A stretch of DNA of 64,000 bases from Nocardioides aquaticus (GTDB taxonomy: Bacteria; Actinomycetota; Actinomycetes; Propionibacteriales; Nocardioidaceae), in assembly GCF_018459925.1 (NCBI RefSeq), contig NZ_CP075371.1, forward strand, positions 62,001 through 126,000. The letters run 5' to 3'. The notes under the pieces are model-generated. The model did no database searches. It was not told the DNA's origin and worked only from the letters and a program-made list of their open reading frames with translations. Of this stretch, positions 40,329 to 49,109 are shown piece by piece (positions within the stretch are counted from its first letter, which is position 1; the number at the start of each line of letters is the position of its first letter). Made by a program: the position numbers and the translations under genes.

Positions 40329-40913
40329 GTGCGCACCCCGCGCGAGGTGCTCGACCGGGTCGCGCTCTGGAGGATCGACCCCACCTCGCTGGTCCGGCCG
40401 GACGAGCAGACGACCGTGCGGCGGATCGAGGTCGTCCGGGGCACCTGGGGCCTGGTGATGCTCGCCGGCCCGACGCCGCTGCTGCGCGCGATCTCGATCG
40501 ACGACGACCCCGTCATGATCTGGACCGGGCGGGTGCTGGGCACGCGCCACCTGACCCAGGCCGTGCTGTCCGGGGCGCGGCCGAGTCCCGAGGGCCTGGC
40601 GATGGGCGTCTGGGTGGACGCGGTGCACGCGCTGTGCGCGCTCGGGCTCGCGGCGTCGTCCCGCCGCCGCGCGGCGGCCGGGATCTTCGACGCGGTCGCG
40701 GCGACCGGCTGGGCGGTCGCGGGCTACCGCGACCTGGTCAACCCCCGCGCCGCCCTGCCCACCCACACCGGACGCCGCGACGCGCTGGCCCGCCGCTTCC
40801 TGCGGGCGCTGCCCGGCGGCGCGCCCCTGGCCGACCGCGTGGAGCAGGACCGCGAGCGGCTGCCGACCGCCGAGCGGGGCGGCACGGACGACGCCCGGGG
40901 CGACGTGTCGTAG
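40329..40913 (+). CDS. Conserved hypothetical protein
   Basis: A 194-residue protein with a hydrophobic segment (GTWGLVMLAGPTPLLRAI) near residue 40 and two later ones (VDAVHALCALGLAAS, AGIFDAVAATGWAVAGY). It starts 2 bp after the crotonase stop and is probably cotranslated. No family is recognised. The C-terminus is charged and probably disordered. Confidence 0.65.
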   Translation: MRTPREVLDRVALWRIDPTSLVRPDEQTTVRRIEVVRGTWGLVMLAGPTPLLRAISIDDDPVMIWTGRVLGTRHLTQAVLSGARPSPEGLAMGVWVDAVHALCALGLAASSRRRAAAGIFDAVAATGWAVAGYRDLVNPRAALPTHTGRRDALARRFLRALPGGAPLADRVEQDRERLPTAERGGTDDARGDVS

Positions 40914-40951
40914 CCGCGCAACGGCGCCCGTACGGCAGGCCCCGCCGCCGG

Positions 40952-41057
40952 CGTAGTCGGAAGGAAGGAAGTCGGCGCGGCCGTGGCCGGTGACCTGGAT
41001 CCACAGGTCAGCGCGGTGCGGGCGACGGGACGAGGTACTTCGTTCCTTCCCGCTACG
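40952..41057. repeat. Structured 106-nt intergenic repeat, copy 2
   Basis: Arms 40952-40972 and 41037-41057 pair with three mismatches over 21 bp. An inner hairpin TGACCTG-gatcca-CAGGTCA at 40991-41010 keeps the structure of copy 1 (11550-11655) although its loop and many bases differ. It sits between the hypothetical protein gene and a convergent TetR gene, thus in the same kind of 3' location as copy 1. Confidence 0.8.
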
Positions 41058-41089
41058 ACTGCCGGGCCGCTGTCCCACCCCGGCTGCCG

Positions 41090-41662
41090 TCAGCCCGCCG
41101 GCGCCACCCCCAGCGCCGCCTCGGCCATCGCGCGGAGCAGCGCGGCCATGTCGGCCGGCGGCAGGACCGCGCTGTGGGGGGTGGAGTTGATCAGGCCGAA
41201 CACCGCGTGCGCGCGGGCCCGGGCCGGCGCCGGCCCGAGCGCGGGGTCGGCCGCGCGGCACTGAGCCGCCCACAGGTCGACGTACGAGCGCTGGAGCGTC
41301 CGCACCCGCTCGCGGGCGTCGCCGGGCAGCGAGGACCAGTCCCGGTCCTGCACCACGATCAGCGCCGGGTGGGCCAGCGCGAAGTCGACGTGGAAGGCGA
41401 TCAGCGCCCGGAGACCCGCGACCGGGTCGGTCGCCTCGGCGACCCGGCGGCTGCCGTCACCCAGGAGCCGCTCGCTGATCGAGACCAGCATCTCGGCCAG
41501 CACCGAGTCCTTGGACGGGAAGTGCTTGTAGAGCGCCGGGCCCGAGACGCCGCAGGCGGCGCCGATGTCGCTGACCGACACCCCGTGGAACCCGCGGCGG
41601 GCGAACAGGTCGGCCGCGGTCTCGAGGATCTGCTCGCGGCGGGAGACCGCGCTGGTCGTCAC
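41090..41662 (-). CDS. TetR-family regulator, probably of the leucine/acyl-CoA carboxylase genes
   Basis: A 190-residue repressor with helix-turn-helix VSDIGAACGVSGPALYKHF and a ligand domain (DRDWSSLPGDARERVRTLQR). This subtype is found beside methylcrotonyl-CoA carboxylase genes in many actinobacteria. Start chosen at GTG 41662 because TAGCCT lies exactly 6 nt upstream (leaderless); the longer GTG is inside that spacer. The palindrome at 43507-43522 before mccB is its likely operator. A BCCT transporter gene lies between the regulator and that operon. Confidence 0.88.
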   Translation of the reverse strand: MTTSAVSRREQILETAADLFARRGFHGVSVSDIGAACGVSGPALYKHFPSKDSVLAEMLVSISERLLGDGSRRVAEATDPVAGLRALIAFHVDFALAHPALIVVQDRDWSSLPGDARERVRTLQRSYVDLWAAQCRAADPALGPAPARARAHAVFGLINSTPHSAVLPPADMAALLRAMAEAALGVAPAG

Positions 41663-41814
41663 GGCCACAGGCTAGGGGCCGCACCGGGCGGCCGCACGCC
41701 GGCCTCCCACCGTCCTCCCGCCGACGTGCAACCCGGCGCCGAGGCGCCTACGGTGGTAGTCGCCCTCGGGCGGCGGCACGATGTCCCAGACCTCCGACCA
41801 GAAGGACCGAGATC

Positions 41815-43487
41815 TTGCGTTCCTACCTCAGGGAGCACACCAACCCGCCCGTCTTCCTCGGCTCGGCCGCGGTGATGCTGGCCTTCCTCGTCTGGGGTGT
41901 CGTCTCGCCGCCGAGCGTGGCCTCCGTCAGCGACAGTGTGCTGTCCTTCATCACCAGCAACTTCGAGTGGCTCTACATCTTCGGCGCCAGCGGCTTCGTG
42001 GTGTTCGTGATCTACCTGATGCTGGGCCGCTACGGCTCGGTCAAGCTGGGCCCCAACGACTCCGAGCCCGAGTACAGCAACCTGTCGTGGTTCGCGATGC
42101 TGTTCACCGCCGGGATGGGCATCGGCCTGGTCTACTACGCGGTCAGCGAGCCGGTCTTCCACTTCCTGAACCCGCCCACCGGTGACCCCGGCACGGACGA
42201 GGCCGCGGCCAACGCGATGAACTACACCCTGTTCCACTGGGGGCTGCACCCCTGGGCGATCTACATCGTGCTCGGGACGTCGCTGGCCTACTTCTCCTTC
42301 CGCCGCGGCCTGCCGCTCCGTCCGGCGTCGGCCTTCTACTCCTTCCTCGGGGACCGGATCTACGGCTGGCCCGGGGCGCTGGTCGACATCCTCGCCGTGT
42401 TCGGCACCCTCTTCGGGCTCGCCACGTCCCTCGGGATCGGGGGCCGCCAGGTCGGGGCCGGCCTGAACGAGCTCTTCGGGATCCCCAACAACACCCTGGT
42501 CCAGGTGCTGATCATCGCGGCGATCACCTCCGTCGCGGTCGTCTCGGTGATGCTCGGGGTCGACAAGGGGATCCGGAACCTGTCCCTGGCCAACCTCTGG
42601 CTGGCCCTGGCCCTGCTGCTCTTCGTCTTCGTGTTCGGCCCGACCCGCGACCTCGTCAACACCCTCGCGGCCAACGTGGGCACCTACGTCCAGACGCTGC
42701 CGAGCCTCGGGCTGGAGACCTTCCCCAACGGCGGGGAGCAGGCCCAGGGGTGGCAGAACGGCTGGACCCTCTTCTACTGGGGCTGGTGGATCTCCTGGGC
42801 GCCCTTCGTCGGGATGTTCCTGGCCCGCATCTCCTACGGGCGCACGATCCGGTCCTTCGTGGCCGGAGCGCTGTTCGCGCCGGTGGGCGCCTCGATGGTC
42901 TGGCTGACGGTGTTCGGCGACTCGGCGCTGACGATCCTGCGCGACGACCCGGAGAACGCGCTGAACCAGGCCGGCGACGACGCGCCGCGCAGCCTGTTCC
43001 TGCTCTTCGAGCAGCTCCCCGCGCCGGAGGTCCTCACGACCCTCGCCTCGGTGCTGGTGGTGCTCGTGGTCGTGCTGTTCTTCGCCACCTCGTCGGACTC
43101 CGGCTCGCTGGTGGTCGACATCCTCACCAACGGCGGGGACCCGAACCCGGTCTGGCAGCAGCGCCTGTTCTGGGCGGTCACCGAGGGGGCGCTGGCGTCC
43201 GTGCTGCTCATCGCCGGGGCGAACGCCGCCGGGGGGCCGATCCGCTGGCCGCGCTCCAGGCGGCCTCGATCGCCGCGGGCCTGCCGTTCTGCGTGGTGCT
43301 GATCTTCATGGCGGCGGCGCTGATGAAGGCGCTGCGTGAGGAGCGCATCGAACGGCCCGGCATCGCCGCGCCGTCCCCGATGGTCGGCATGCGGGAGTAC
43401 GCGATGCGTACCCGGCCGCCGCGCGACGGCGACGCCCAGGCCGAGGGCGGGGCCGGGTCGGCGAAGGAGGACCCCGCGGACGCGTGA
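41815..43487 (+). CDS. BCCT-family betaine/carnitine/choline transporter (frame broken near its end)
   Basis: A membrane transporter with about twelve helices that imports betaine-type compounds. The family motif GMGIGLVYYAVSEP is near residue 98; the core WGWWISWAPFVGMFLARIS (~320) carries the substrate-binding tryptophans. In the raw sequence the last ~65 residues lie in another frame; one extra G in the run of six at 43231-43236 restores ANAAGGADPLAALQAASIAAG and a 557-residue protein. Start: TTG 41815 with AAGGA upstream; an ATG at 41781 in another frame would also make a fitting N-terminus if one base were removed. Confidence 0.88.
43231..43236. other. Probable frameshift point in the BCCT gene (run of six G)
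   Basis: The conserved last helices (LAALQAASIAAGLPFCVVL) follow in the +2 frame after GANAAGG. Adding one G keeps the whole C-terminus. Confidence 0.87.
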
Positions 43488-43506
43488 GCCGGGTCTCGAC
43501 GCGGCG

Positions 43507-43522
43507 GTTAACGATCGCTAAC
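43507..43522. promoter_or_regulatory. Operator overlapping the leaderless promoter of mccB
   Basis: GTTAACGATCGCTAAC is a palindrome with 7 of 8 paired positions. It contains the -10 box TAACCT (43519-43524), which is 6 nt before the GTG of mccB; no Shine-Dalgarno is present. A repressor here would block RNA polymerase. The TetR at 41090-41662 is the likely binder (inference). Confidence 0.7.
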
Positions 43523-43530
43523 CTGACCCC

Positions 43531-45087
43531 GTGACCGACGACCTGCGTACCCAGACCGCGCAGCTGCACGCGCGGCTCGAGACCGTGCGTCGCGGCGGCA
43601 GCGAGGCCGCCCGCGCCAAGCACGTCGCCCGCGGCAAGCTGCTCGCCCGCGACCGGGTCGACCGGCTGCTCGACCCCGGCAGCCCGTTCCTCGAGCTCAG
43701 CCCGCTCGCGGCCACCGGGATGTACGACGACGCGGTCCCGGCCGCGGGCGTGGTCACCGGGATCGGCCGGGTGGCCGGGCGCGAGGTCGTCGTCGTGGCC
43801 AACGACGCGACCGTCAAGGGCGGCACCTACTACCCGGTCACGGTCAAGAAGCACCTGCGCGCGCAGGCCGTCGCCGCCGAGAACCACCTGCCCTGCGTCT
43901 ACCTCGTCGACTCCGGCGGGGCGTTCCTGCCGCTGCAGGACGAGGTGTTCCCCGACCGCGAGCACTTCGGCCGGATCTTCTTCAACCAGGCGCAGATGTC
44001 GGCGCGCGGGATCGCCCAGGTGGCGGCGGTGATGGGCTCCTGCACCGCCGGCGGCGCCTACGTCCCGGCGATGAGCGACGAGACCGTGATCGTCAAGGAC
44101 CAGGGCACGATCTTCCTCGGCGGCCCGCCCCTGGTGAAGGCGGCCACCGGCGAGGTCGTCACGGCCGAGGAGCTCGGCGGCGGCGAGGTCCACGCCCGGG
44201 TCTCCGGGGTGGTCGACCACCTCGCCGACGACGACGCGCACGCCCTCGACCTGGTCCGCTCGATCGTCGGCACCCTCGGACCCGGCCGGGTGCACCTGGA
44301 GCCCCAGCCGGTCGAGGAGCCGCTCGAGGACCCCGAGGGCCTCTACGACGTCGTCCCGGCCGACCCGCGCACGCCGTACGACGTCCGCGAGGTGCTGCGC
44401 CGCGTCGTCGACGGCTCGCGGCTGCACGAGTTCAAGCCGCTCTACGGCGAGACGCTGGTCTGCGCGTTCGCGCACGTCCACGGCTACCCGGTCGCGATCG
44501 TGGCCAACAACGGCATCCTGTTCAGCGAGTCGGCCCTCAAGGGCGCCCACTTCGTCGAGCTGGCCAACCAGCGCGGCATCCCGCTGCTGTTCGTGCAGAA
44601 CATCGCCGGCTTCATGGTCGGGCGCGAGTACGAGAACGGCGGGATCGCCAAGGACGGCGCCAAGCTGGTCACCGCCGTGGCCTCCTCGGTGGTGCCCAAG
44701 CTGACCGTCGTCATCGGCGGCTCCTACGGCGCCGGCAACTACGGGATGTGCGGGCGCGCCTACGACCCCCGCTTCCTGTGGATGTGGCCCAACGCCCGGA
44801 TCTCGGTGATGGGCGGCGAGCAGGCCGCCTCCGTCCTGGCCACCGTGCGCCGCGACGGGATCGAGGCCCGCGGCGGGGAGTGGACGGCCGAGGAGGAGGA
44901 GGCGTTCAAGGACCCGGTCCGCGCCCAGTACGAGGAGCAGGGCTCGCCCTACTACTCCACCGCCCGTCTCTGGGACGACGGCGTCATCGATCCCGTCGAC
45001 ACCCGCCGCGTGCTCGGGCTCGGCCTCGCCGCCGCCGCCCGCGCCCCGATCCCGGAGACGCCGCACTTCGGCGTCTTCCGGATGTGA
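43531..45087 (+). CDS. Methylcrotonyl-CoA carboxylase beta subunit (carboxyltransferase)
   Basis: A 518-residue acyl-CoA carboxyltransferase of the MCC/geranyl-CoA group, in which the N- and C-domains hold the CoA and carboxybiotin sites ([60 protein letters not shown]). It transfers CO2 from carboxybiotin to 3-methylcrotonyl-CoA in leucine breakdown. It starts leaderless at GTG 43531 under a palindromic operator and is followed by the biotin carboxylase/carrier subunit 7 bp later. Confidence 0.93.
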   Translation: MTDDLRTQTAQLHARLETVRRGGSEAARAKHVARGKLLARDRVDRLLDPGSPFLELSPLAATGMYDDAVPAAGVVTGIGRVAGREVVVVANDATVKGGTYYPVTVKKHLRAQAVAAENHLPCVYLVDSGGAFLPLQDEVFPDREHFGRIFFNQAQMSARGIAQVAAVMGSCTAGGAYVPAMSDETVIVKDQGTIFLGGPPLVKAATGEVVTAEELGGGEVHARVSGVVDHLADDDAHALDLVRSIVGTLGPGRVHLEPQPVEEPLEDPEGLYDVVPADPRTPYDVREVLRRVVDGSRLHEFKPLYGETLVCAFAHVHGYPVAIVANNGILFSESALKGAHFVELANQRGIPLLFVQNIAGFMVGREYENGGIAKDGAKLVTAVASSVVPKLTVVIGGSYGAGNYGMCGRAYDPRFLWMWPNARISVMGGEQAASVLATVRRDGIEARGGEWTAEEEEAFKDPVRAQYEEQGSPYYSTARLWDDGVIDPVDTRRVLGLGLAAAARAPIPETPHFGVFRM

Positions 45088-45094
45088 GGACCCG

Positions 45095-47035
45095 ATGACC
45101 CCGCAGCAGCGCTTCACCTCCGTGCTCGTCGCCAACCGCGGCGAGATAGCGCGCCGCGTCATCCGCGGCTGCCGCGCCGCCGGCCTGCGCACCGTCGCGG
45201 TCTACTCCGACGCCGACGCCCGCGCCCCGTTCGTGCGCGAGGCCGACACCGCCGTCCGCCTCGGGCCGACGCCCGCCGCGGAGTCGTACCTCTCGGTCGA
45301 GCGGCTGCTGGCCGCGGCCGCCGAGTCCGGCGCCGAGGCGGTGCACCCCGGGTACGGGTTCCTGTCCGAGAACGCCGGCTTCGCCCGCGCCGTCCGGGAC
45401 GCGGGGCTGGTCTGGATCGGGCCCACGCCCGAGGTGATCGACCTGATGGGCCGCAAGGACCACGCCCGCGACGTCGCCGAGCGGGCCGGTGTCCCCGTCA
45501 CGCCGCGCTACCCCGAGGACGGCGTCCCGGCCGACGCCTACCCCGTGCTGGTCAAGGCCGCGGCCGGCGGCGGCGGCAAGGGCATGCACGTCGTGCGGGA
45601 CGCCGCCGACCTCGACGCCGCCGTCGCGCGGGCCCGCCGCGAGGCGCGCTCGGCCTTCGGCGACGACACGCTGCTGGTCGAGACCTTCGTGGAGCGCGGG
45701 CGCCACGTCGAGGTCCAGGTCGTCGGCGACGAGCACGGCCACGTCGTGCACCTCTTCGAGCGGGACTGCTCGGCGCAGCGGCGCCACCAGAAGGTGGTCG
45801 AGGAGGCGCCGGCGCCGTACCTCGACGAGACGGTCCGCCGCCGCCTGCTCGACTCCTCCGTCGCGCTGTGCCAGGAGGTCGGCTACACCGGCGCCGGCAC
45901 GGTCGAGTTCCTCGTCGACGGCGACGGGCCGGACGCCGGTGCCTACTTCCTGGAGATGAACACCCGCCTCCAGGTCGAGCACCCCGTCACCGAGGAGGTC
46001 ACCGGGGTCGACCTCGTCGCCTGGCAGCTCACGGTCGCCCAGGGCCTCCCGCTGCCGCTGGCCCAGGACGAGATCACCTGCACCGGCCACGCCGTCGAGG
46101 TCCGCGTCTACGCCGAGGACCCGTACGCCGGGTTCGTCCCCCAGACCGGCCGGGTCCACCGGCTGCTGCGCGCGGACGGCGCCCGCCACGAGTGGGGCGT
46201 CGAGCAGGGCGGCACGGTCGGCACGGCGTACGACCCGATGCTCGCGAAGGTCGTCACCACCGGGGCCGACCGCGACGCCGCGCTGGCGGCGATGGTGACC
46301 GCGCTGGACCACTCCGCCGTGCTGGGCGTGGTCACCAACACCGGCTTCCTGCGGCGGCTGGTCGCGAGCGAGGCCTTCCGCACCGGCGAGGTGCACACCT
46401 CCTGGCTGGACGGGACGGCGGCGGACGAGCTGCTGACCGCGCCGGCACAGCCCCCGCACGCCGCCGGGCACGCCGCCCAGGCCTGGGCCGACGAGCACCT
46501 CGTCGCCGGCCCCGGGCCCTGGGAGGCGCTCGACGGGTGGCGCAGCGCCGGGCCGGCGCGCCCGGTCTCGGTCACGCTCCTCGACCCCGCGGGGGAGGTG
46601 CACGAGGTGCCGGTGGTCCTCGGCGGCCCGCCCCGCACCGCGGACGACGGCACCGCGGACGACCGGGGTCCGGTCGTGGTCGACCGCGCCGGCGCCTGGG
46701 CCCTCGTCGAGGGCCACCCGTGGCGCTTCGAGCGCCCCGACCCGGCCCGGCGCGGCGAGGTCGCCGTCGGTGACGCCGACGTGACCTCCCCGATGCCGGG
46801 CACGGTCATCGACCTGGCCGTCGCGGTCGGCGACCGGGTGGTGGCCGGCCAACGGCTCGGCGCGGTCGAGGCCATGAAGATGGAGCTGGCGCTGACCGCC
46901 CCGCACGACGGCGTCGTCGCCGGCGTCGGCGCCGCGGTGGGCGACCAGGTCCCGATGGGCCACGTCGTGGTCCGGGTCGACCCCGACGACGGGCCGGGCG
47001 ACGGGCCGGGCGACGGGCCGGGGGACGCGTCGTGA
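45095..47035 (+). CDS. Methylcrotonyl-CoA carboxylase alpha subunit (biotin carboxylase and carrier)
   Basis: A 646-residue protein with the biotin carboxylase domain (ANRGEIARRVIRGCR; ATP-grasp KAAAGGGGKGMHVV; EMNTRLQVEHPVTE) and a C-terminal biotin carrier domain with the biotinylated lysine in VEAMKMEL near residue 598. The extreme C-terminus is (DGPG)n from three 12-bp tandem repeats (46988-47023). It works with the beta subunit at 43531. The HMG-CoA lyase GTG overlaps its stop. Confidence 0.94.
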   Translation: MTPQQRFTSVLVANRGEIARRVIRGCRAAGLRTVAVYSDADARAPFVREADTAVRLGPTPAAESYLSVERLLAAAAESGAEAVHPGYGFLSENAGFARAVRDAGLVWIGPTPEVIDLMGRKDHARDVAERAGVPVTPRYPEDGVPADAYPVLVKAAAGGGGKGMHVVRDAADLDAAVARARREARSAFGDDTLLVETFVERGRHVEVQVVGDEHGHVVHLFERDCSAQRRHQKVVEEAPAPYLDETVRRRLLDSSVALCQEVGYTGAGTVEFLVDGDGPDAGAYFLEMNTRLQVEHPVTEEVTGVDLVAWQLTVAQGLPLPLAQDEITCTGHAVEVRVYAEDPYAGFVPQTGRVHRLLRADGARHEWGVEQGGTVGTAYDPMLAKVVTTGADRDAALAAMVTALDHSAVLGVVTNTGFLRRLVASEAFRTGEVHTSWLDGTAADELLTAPAQPPHAAGHAAQAWADEHLVAGPGPWEALDGWRSAGPARPVSVTLLDPAGEVHEVPVVLGGPPRTADDGTADDRGPVVVDRAGAWALVEGHPWRFERPDPARRGEVAVGDADVTSPMPGTVIDLAVAVGDRVVAGQRLGAVEAMKMELALTAPHDGVVAGVGAAVGDQVPMGHVVVRVDPDDGPGDGPGDGPGDAS

Positions 47036-48000
47036 GCCGGCCGCCCGGCCTGCCGATGGCCGTCCCCGCGCCCGGGATGCCCGAGCACGTCACGATCTAC
47101 GAGGTCGGCCCCCGCGACGGCCTGCAGAACGAGCAGGAGCTGGTCCCGACCCCGGTCAAGGCCGAGTTCGTGCGCCGGCTGCTCGCCGCCGGGCTGCCCG
47201 TGGTCGAGGCGACCAGCTTCGTGCACCCCCGCTGGGTGCCCCAGCTGGCCGACGCCGCCGACCTGGTCGGGTCCCTGGTCGACGACCTGGGCGACCATGC
47301 GCGCGCGCTGCCGGTCCTGGTGCCCAACGAGCGGGGGCTCGACCGGGCGCTCGAGCTCGGGATGCGCCACGTGGCGGTGTTCGGCTCCGCCACGGAGACC
47401 TTCGCCCGCAAGAACCTCAACCGCGGGCTGGACGAGCAGCACGCCATGTTCGCGCCGGTCGTCGACCGTGCGCTGGCGGCCGGCGCCGACGTCCGGGCGT
47501 ACGTGTCGATGTGCTTCGGCGACCCCTGGGAGGGCCCGGTGCCGCTGGCGCAGGTCGTCGACGCCGGGCGCCGGCTGCTCGACCTCGGCGCCTCCCAGCT
47601 CAGCCTCGGCGACACCATCGGGGTCGGCACCGCCGGCCACGTGGTGGCCCTGGTGGAGGCCTTCGGCGACGCCGGGATCGGCCCGGAGCGGCTGGCGCTG
47701 CACTTCCACGACACCTACGGCCAGGCGCTGTCGAACGTGCAGGCCGGGCTGCGCGCCGGGATCACCACCTTCGACGCCTCCGCCGGGGGCCTCGGCGGCT
47801 GCCCGTACGCCGAGAGCGCCACGGGCAACCTCGCCACCGAGGACCTCGTGTGGCTGCTCGACGGCCTCGGCGTGGGGCACGGCGTCGACCTCGCGTCGCT
47901 CGTGGCGACGTCGACCTGGATGGCCGGGCAGCTCGGACGGCCCAGCCCGTCGGCCGTGGTGCGGGCGCTCGGGAGCGGTACGGCACAATCGCCGACGTGA
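47032..48000 (+). CDS. Hydroxymethylglutaryl-CoA lyase
   Basis: A 322-residue TIM-barrel lyase that splits HMG-CoA to acetyl-CoA and acetoacetate, the last step of leucine degradation. Motifs: EVGPRDGLQNE at the N-terminus, HFHDTYGQAL with metal-binding histidines, and GGLGGCPYAESATGNLATED with the catalytic Cys loop. It is coupled to the MCC alpha gene (GTGA overlap) and its own stop overlaps the GTG of the first sulfotransferase. Isovaleryl-CoA dehydrogenase and methylglutaconyl-CoA hydratase genes are not next to it. Confidence 0.95.
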   Translation: MSRPPGLPMAVPAPGMPEHVTIYEVGPRDGLQNEQELVPTPVKAEFVRRLLAAGLPVVEATSFVHPRWVPQLADAADLVGSLVDDLGDHARALPVLVPNERGLDRALELGMRHVAVFGSATETFARKNLNRGLDEQHAMFAPVVDRALAAGADVRAYVSMCFGDPWEGPVPLAQVVDAGRRLLDLGASQLSLGDTIGVGTAGHVVALVEAFGDAGIGPERLALHFHDTYGQALSNVQAGLRAGITTFDASAGGLGGCPYAESATGNLATEDLVWLLDGLGVGHGVDLASLVATSTWMAGQLGRPSPSAVVRALGSGTAQSPT

Positions 48001-49109
48001 GCCGAACCGCCCCGCGTCGCGTCTTCCTCCACGTCGGGGCACCCAAGACCGGCACCACCTACCTGCAGGACCGGCTGACGCTCAACGCCCGGTCGCTGGC
48101 CCGGCACGGCGTGCACGTGCCGACCGGCTCGCGCCTGGTCAGCCCCGCGCTGTTCCAGTTCCGAGCCGCCCTGGACCTGCTCGGCCAGGACTGGGGCGGC
48201 GCGCCCGGCCACGCCGAGGGCGCCTGGGAGGCGCTGGTCAAGAAGGTGCGCGCGACCAGCGGCACCGTCGTGGTCAGCCACGAGATCCTCGCCCCGGCCA
48301 AGGCCGAGGCGGTGGCCCGCGCCAAGCGTGACCTGACCGCCGACGGCTCCGAGCTGCACGTCGTCTACACCGCGCGCGACCTCGGTCGGCAGGTGCCCGC
48401 CGCGTGGCAGGAGAGCATCAAGCAGGGCCGGACGTGGTCCTACGCCGTGTTCGTGAAGAAGTTCCGTCGCCGCTCGGCGTGGTTCGCCCACGCCTTCGAC
48501 CTGCCCACGGCGCTCGGTCGGTGGTCCGAGGGGCTGCCGCCCGAGCGGGTCCACCTGGTCACGGTGCCGCCCAGCGGCACCCCCGGTGACCTGCTCTGGA
48601 CCCGCTTCTGCGCGGTCACCGGCATCGACCCGGCCTGGGCACCGCGGCCCAGCGACCGCCGCAACGCCTCCATGGGGGCGGCCGAGACCGAGGTGGTGCG
48701 CGCGCTCAACGAGGCGCTGGACCGCAAGGTGCGCCGCGGACCGGACTACGACTACCTGATCCGCAACCTGCTCGCCGAGGACAGCCTCGTCAGCGGCAGC
48801 AGCCACTCCTCGCCGGTGCGGATGCCCCCGCGGCTGCTCGACTGGGCGCAGGAGGAGACCGCGCGCTGGCGCACCTGGGTGGAGTCCGCGGGCATCGACG
48901 TCGTCGGCGACCTCGACGAGCTCGAGCCGCGCCCGATCGCCGAGGAGGACTGGAACGACCCCGACAAGACGACGCGCAAGTGGCGGCTCCGGGTGGCGAT
49001 GCGGGCGCTCACGGCCATGACCGAGGAGGCCGCCCGCCGTCCGATGCCGGAGCGCTCGCTGCCCGGGCGGGTCCGCGCCGAGGCGGCCCGCCGGATCCGG
49101 ACCAGGTGA
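47997..49109 (+). CDS. PAPS-dependent sulfotransferase-like protein 1
   Basis: A 370-residue protein with the 5'-phosphosulfate loop GAPKTGTTYLQDRL at residues ~14-27, and the 3'-phosphate site region VVYTARDLGRQVPAAWQESI. These are the two binding sites of PAPS-type sulfotransferases. It has no membrane segment. It overlaps the HMG-CoA lyase stop (GTGA) but also has CACAAT 7 nt before the GTG, so it may have its own promoter. The gene after next is a second member of the family (about 420 residues); the acceptor is unknown. Confidence 0.82.
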   Translation: MSRTAPRRVFLHVGAPKTGTTYLQDRLTLNARSLARHGVHVPTGSRLVSPALFQFRAALDLLGQDWGGAPGHAEGAWEALVKKVRATSGTVVVSHEILAPAKAEAVARAKRDLTADGSELHVVYTARDLGRQVPAAWQESIKQGRTWSYAVFVKKFRRRSAWFAHAFDLPTALGRWSEGLPPERVHLVTVPPSGTPGDLLWTRFCAVTGIDPAWAPRPSDRRNASMGAAETEVVRALNEALDRKVRRGPDYDYLIRNLLAEDSLVSGSSHSSPVRMPPRLLDWAQEETARWRTWVESAGIDVVGDLDELEPRPIAEEDWNDPDKTTRKWRLRVAMRALTAMTEEAARRPMPERSLPGRVRAEAARRIRTR

